NCBI RefSeq assembly: GCF_008015755.1
Contig: NZ_SSGF01000013.1
Location: 1 to 36,074, forward strand
DNA: 36,074 bases
Reading direction: 5' to 3'
From: Methylophilus sp.
Lineage (GTDB): Bacteria; Pseudomonadota; Gammaproteobacteria; Burkholderiales; Methylophilaceae
In this document: positions 34,381-36,074 of the stretch, piece by piece
Position numbering within the stretch: the first letter of the stretch is position 1
How the letters are laid out: each line of letters begins with the position of its first letter
Notes under the pieces: generated by a model
Database searches by the model: none
Told to the model about the DNA's origin: nothing
Seen by the model: the letters and a program-made list of their open reading frames with translations, nothing else
Translations under genes and position numbers: made by a program

Positions 34381-35525
34381 CAGCCGCGGTGATTCAACCT
34401 TCAGCCATGTTAGGGATGTTGGGCGGTGGTCAGCTCGGCCGCTTTTTCGTCATTGCTGCCCACGAGATGGGCTACAAAGTCACTGTGCTCGATCCAGACA
34501 AAAACAGCCCTGCCGGCATGATTGCCGATGTGCATCTGTGTGCTGCGTTTGACGATGCGGCTGCATTGAAAACCATGGCAGACACCTGTCAGGCGATCTC
34601 CACCGAATTTGAAAATGTGCCAGCCGAAACATTGGCGACATTGGCGAAGTCGACCGTTGTGCATCCAAGTGCAGACGCGGTCGCCATTGCACAGCACCGT
34701 ATCAAGGAAAAAACCTTCTTTAAAGAATCTGGCTTGCCGGTGGGCCCATTTGTGCCTGTGACGGTCGAAAGTGATTTGCCGGAAGATGGCGAGATGTATC
34801 CGGCCGTGTTGAAAGTGGCGCGTTTTGGCTACGATGGCAAAGGCCAGGCACGTGTGGCGAATCGCTCGCAAGCCGTGACTGCATTTAAGGATTTCAAACA
34901 AGAAGTCTGTGTGCTGGAAAAAATGTTAGCACTGGACCTGGAAGTGTCTGTGGTGCTGGCGCGTGATGTGCATGGCAATATTGCTGCATTTCCAACCGCT
35001 GAAAATAGCCATTTAAACGGGATTCTCGATATCAGTATTGCCCCGGCACGCTGTTCTGAGGTGATCAAAGCCAATGCGCAAGAGTTGGCGAAAAAACTAG
35101 CGACTAGCCTCAATTATGTCGGCGTGTTAGGTGTGGAATTTTTCGTGGTCGGCAACCAGTTGCTGGTCAATGAGATTGCACCGCGTCCGCACAACTCTGG
35201 CCACTACACGTTAGATGCCTGCGTGACTAACCAGTTTGAGCAACAGGTGCGCGTGATTACTGGCCAGGCCTTGGGCAGCCCGCATTTGCACAGCCATGCC
35301 GTCATGGTGAATATTCTGGGCGATAGCTGGCTCTATAGCGGCAAGCAGGTTGAGCCAGCCTGGGATAAAGCGTTTGCGCACGGTAACCTTAAAATGCATT
35401 TATATGGCAAGCACGAGCCGCGCAAGGCGCGCAAAATGGGCCATTTCACGGTGATAGGTGAAGATGCGCAAGCAGTGCTCAATGCGGCCAAAGTGGCGCG
35501 CAGTGAATTGCATATTGGTGAATAA
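34377..35525 (+). CDS. purK: N5-carboxyaminoimidazole ribonucleotide synthase
   Basis: A 382-aa ATP-grasp enzyme. It has [20 protein letters not shown] at the N-terminus (residues 11-30), the [12 protein letters not shown] segment, the ATP-grasp core [13 protein letters not shown] and the metal-binding [17 protein letters not shown] (about 263-279). It converts AIR, ATP and bicarbonate to N5-CAIR, the substrate of PurE. It overlaps purE by four bases and is closed by a terminator 18 bp after the stop. Confidence 0.97.
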   Translation: MTAAVIQPSAMLGMLGGGQLGRFFVIAAHEMGYKVTVLDPDKNSPAGMIADVHLCAAFDDAAALKTMADTCQAISTEFENVPAETLATLAKSTVVHPSADAVAIAQHRIKEKTFFKESGLPVGPFVPVTVESDLPEDGEMYPAVLKVARFGYDGKGQARVANRSQAVTAFKDFKQEVCVLEKMLALDLEVSVVLARDVHGNIAAFPTAENSHLNGILDISIAPARCSEVIKANAQELAKKLATSLNYVGVLGVEFFVVGNQLLVNEIAPRPHNSGHYTLDACVTNQFEQQVRVITGQALGSPHLHSHAVMVNILGDSWLYSGKQVEPAWDKAFAHGNLKMHLYGKHEPRKARKMGHFTVIGEDAQAVLNAAKVARSELHIGE

Positions 35526-35543
35526 CTGATTTGCCAAAAAAGA

Positions 35544-35568
35544 AAGCCCGGCATGTCCGGGCTTTTTT
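35544..35568 (+). terminator. Rho-independent terminator after purEK
   Basis: Stem AAGCCCGG / CCGGGCTT around loop CATGT followed by six Ts. It terminates the plus-strand purE-purK transcript. Confidence 0.93.
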
Positions 35569-35608
35569 GTATCTGCTGATGTTGTGATGCCAGTTGGTAT
35601 CGGGCAAT

Positions 35609-35633
35609 AAAAAAGCCGGACAAACGTCCGGCT
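35609..35633 (-). terminator. Rho-independent terminator of rpsT
   Basis: Read on the minus strand, AGCCGGAC / GTCCGGCT forms a perfect 8-bp stem around a 4-nt loop and is followed by a six-T run (35609-35614 as A on plus). It lies 25 bp past the rpsT stop. Confidence 0.92.
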
Positions 35634-35658
35634 CTTTTAGTATGCACCCCTACTGAAA

Positions 35659-36030
35659 TTATTCAGCGGCTTTTTTCGCGCGAGGCTTAGCAGCTTTTTT
35701 AGCTGGTGCCGCTTCGGCTTTAGGTGCAGCTGCTTTTTTCACAGAAGCTAAAGTCGCAGGTGTATCACCGGACAATGCTTTGATCGCAGCAGTCAAACGG
35801 CTCTTATGACGAGCAGCTTTGTTTTTGTGAATGATTTTTTTGTCAGCGATACGATCAATCACGCTTACGTTTTCTTGGTAAGAAGCCACAGCAGCAGCTT
35901 TGTCACCAGTTTGAATCGCTTTGATTACTTTTTTAATCGCAGTACGCAAAGTTGAACGCAGCGCAGCATTGTGCGCGTTTACTTTGACGGATTGGCGCGC
36001 GCGTTTGCGTGCTTGTGCGGTATTTGCCAT
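35659..36030 (-). CDS. rpsT: 30S ribosomal protein S20 with C-terminal Ala/Lys-rich tail
   Basis: A 123-aa S20. Residues 1-87 match the family: [61 protein letters not shown]. The last 35 residues (from about 88) are an Ala/Lys/Pro-rich tail ([20 protein letters not shown]) absent from E. coli S20 (87 aa) and likely disordered and RNA-binding. The ribosome site AGGAT lies about ten bases before ATG 36030. Its promoter is at or past the window edge. Convergent with purK. Confidence 0.96.
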   Translation of the reverse strand: MANTAQARKRARQSVKVNAHNAALRSTLRTAIKKVIKAIQTGDKAAAVASYQENVSVIDRIADKKIIHKNKAARHKSRLTAAIKALSGDTPATLASVKKAAAPKAEAAPAKKAAKPRAKKAAE

Positions 36031-36074
36031 ATTCGTTTTATCCTGTAACTTTCAAAAGGGGTGTGATACGAAAC

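Overview
The window is a stretch of chromosome from a Gram-negative bacterium, most likely a methylotrophic betaproteobacterium of the Methylophilaceae (Methylophilus-like). This rests on protein style: four PEP-CTERM exosortase substrates, an S20 protein with an Ala/Lys-rich tail, the rplU-rpmA-obgE-proB order, a CcoG oxidase assembly factor, moderate GC content and many c-di-GMP enzymes. The genus is an inference. I see no insertion sequence, prophage, CRISPR array or rRNA; the genes are intact.

Layout. 1-3060: tRNA-Lys with its terminator, a YccF membrane protein on the minus strand, an ECF sigma factor translationally coupled to a cupin-type anti-sigma candidate, and a YheT-type hydrolase. 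3061-5330: an intergenic stretch with small repeats and two PEP-CTERM genes, each followed by a terminator. 5400-9500: a long perfect inverted repeat, a TauE-type permease with an unusual soluble tail, a Kef-type cation/proton antiporter and RlmF. 9547-12132: a large PAS-PAS-GAF-GGDEF-EAL protein on the minus strand. 12365-16753: an OsmC-YcaO fusion, then RhlE helicase with a structured leader, overlapping the yaiI-type gene. 16943-24018: a PEP-CTERM gene, three same-strand c-di-GMP genes (GGDEF, HD-GYP, GGDEF-EAL) and a nidogen-domain PEP-CTERM gene.

24150-25121 is the part I find least explained: a near-consensus promoter whose -10 lies inside a perfect 25-bp Fur-box palindrome, driving three tiny genes. 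The first and third are paralogues of each other; the middle one is unrelated. The transcript ends in a structured 3' region and a strong bidirectional terminator. I do not recognise the three proteins; they look like an iron-starvation-induced system.

25253-30797: an OhrR-type MarR regulator with its own operator-like dyad but no ohr gene beside it, an exonuclease/GIY-YIG fusion nuclease, ccoG, a MocR-type regulator with repeats shared with the ccoG promoter region, and a small hypothetical gene. 30868-36074 is housekeeping: rplU-rpmA, obgE-proB, purE-purK (ATGA overlap) and convergent rpsT.

Recurring themes are c-di-GMP turnover (four proteins), exosortase-sorted surface proteins (four), and redox/iron stress response (ECF/cupin, OhrR, OsmC-YcaO, Fur operon). 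Any link between these themes is inference.
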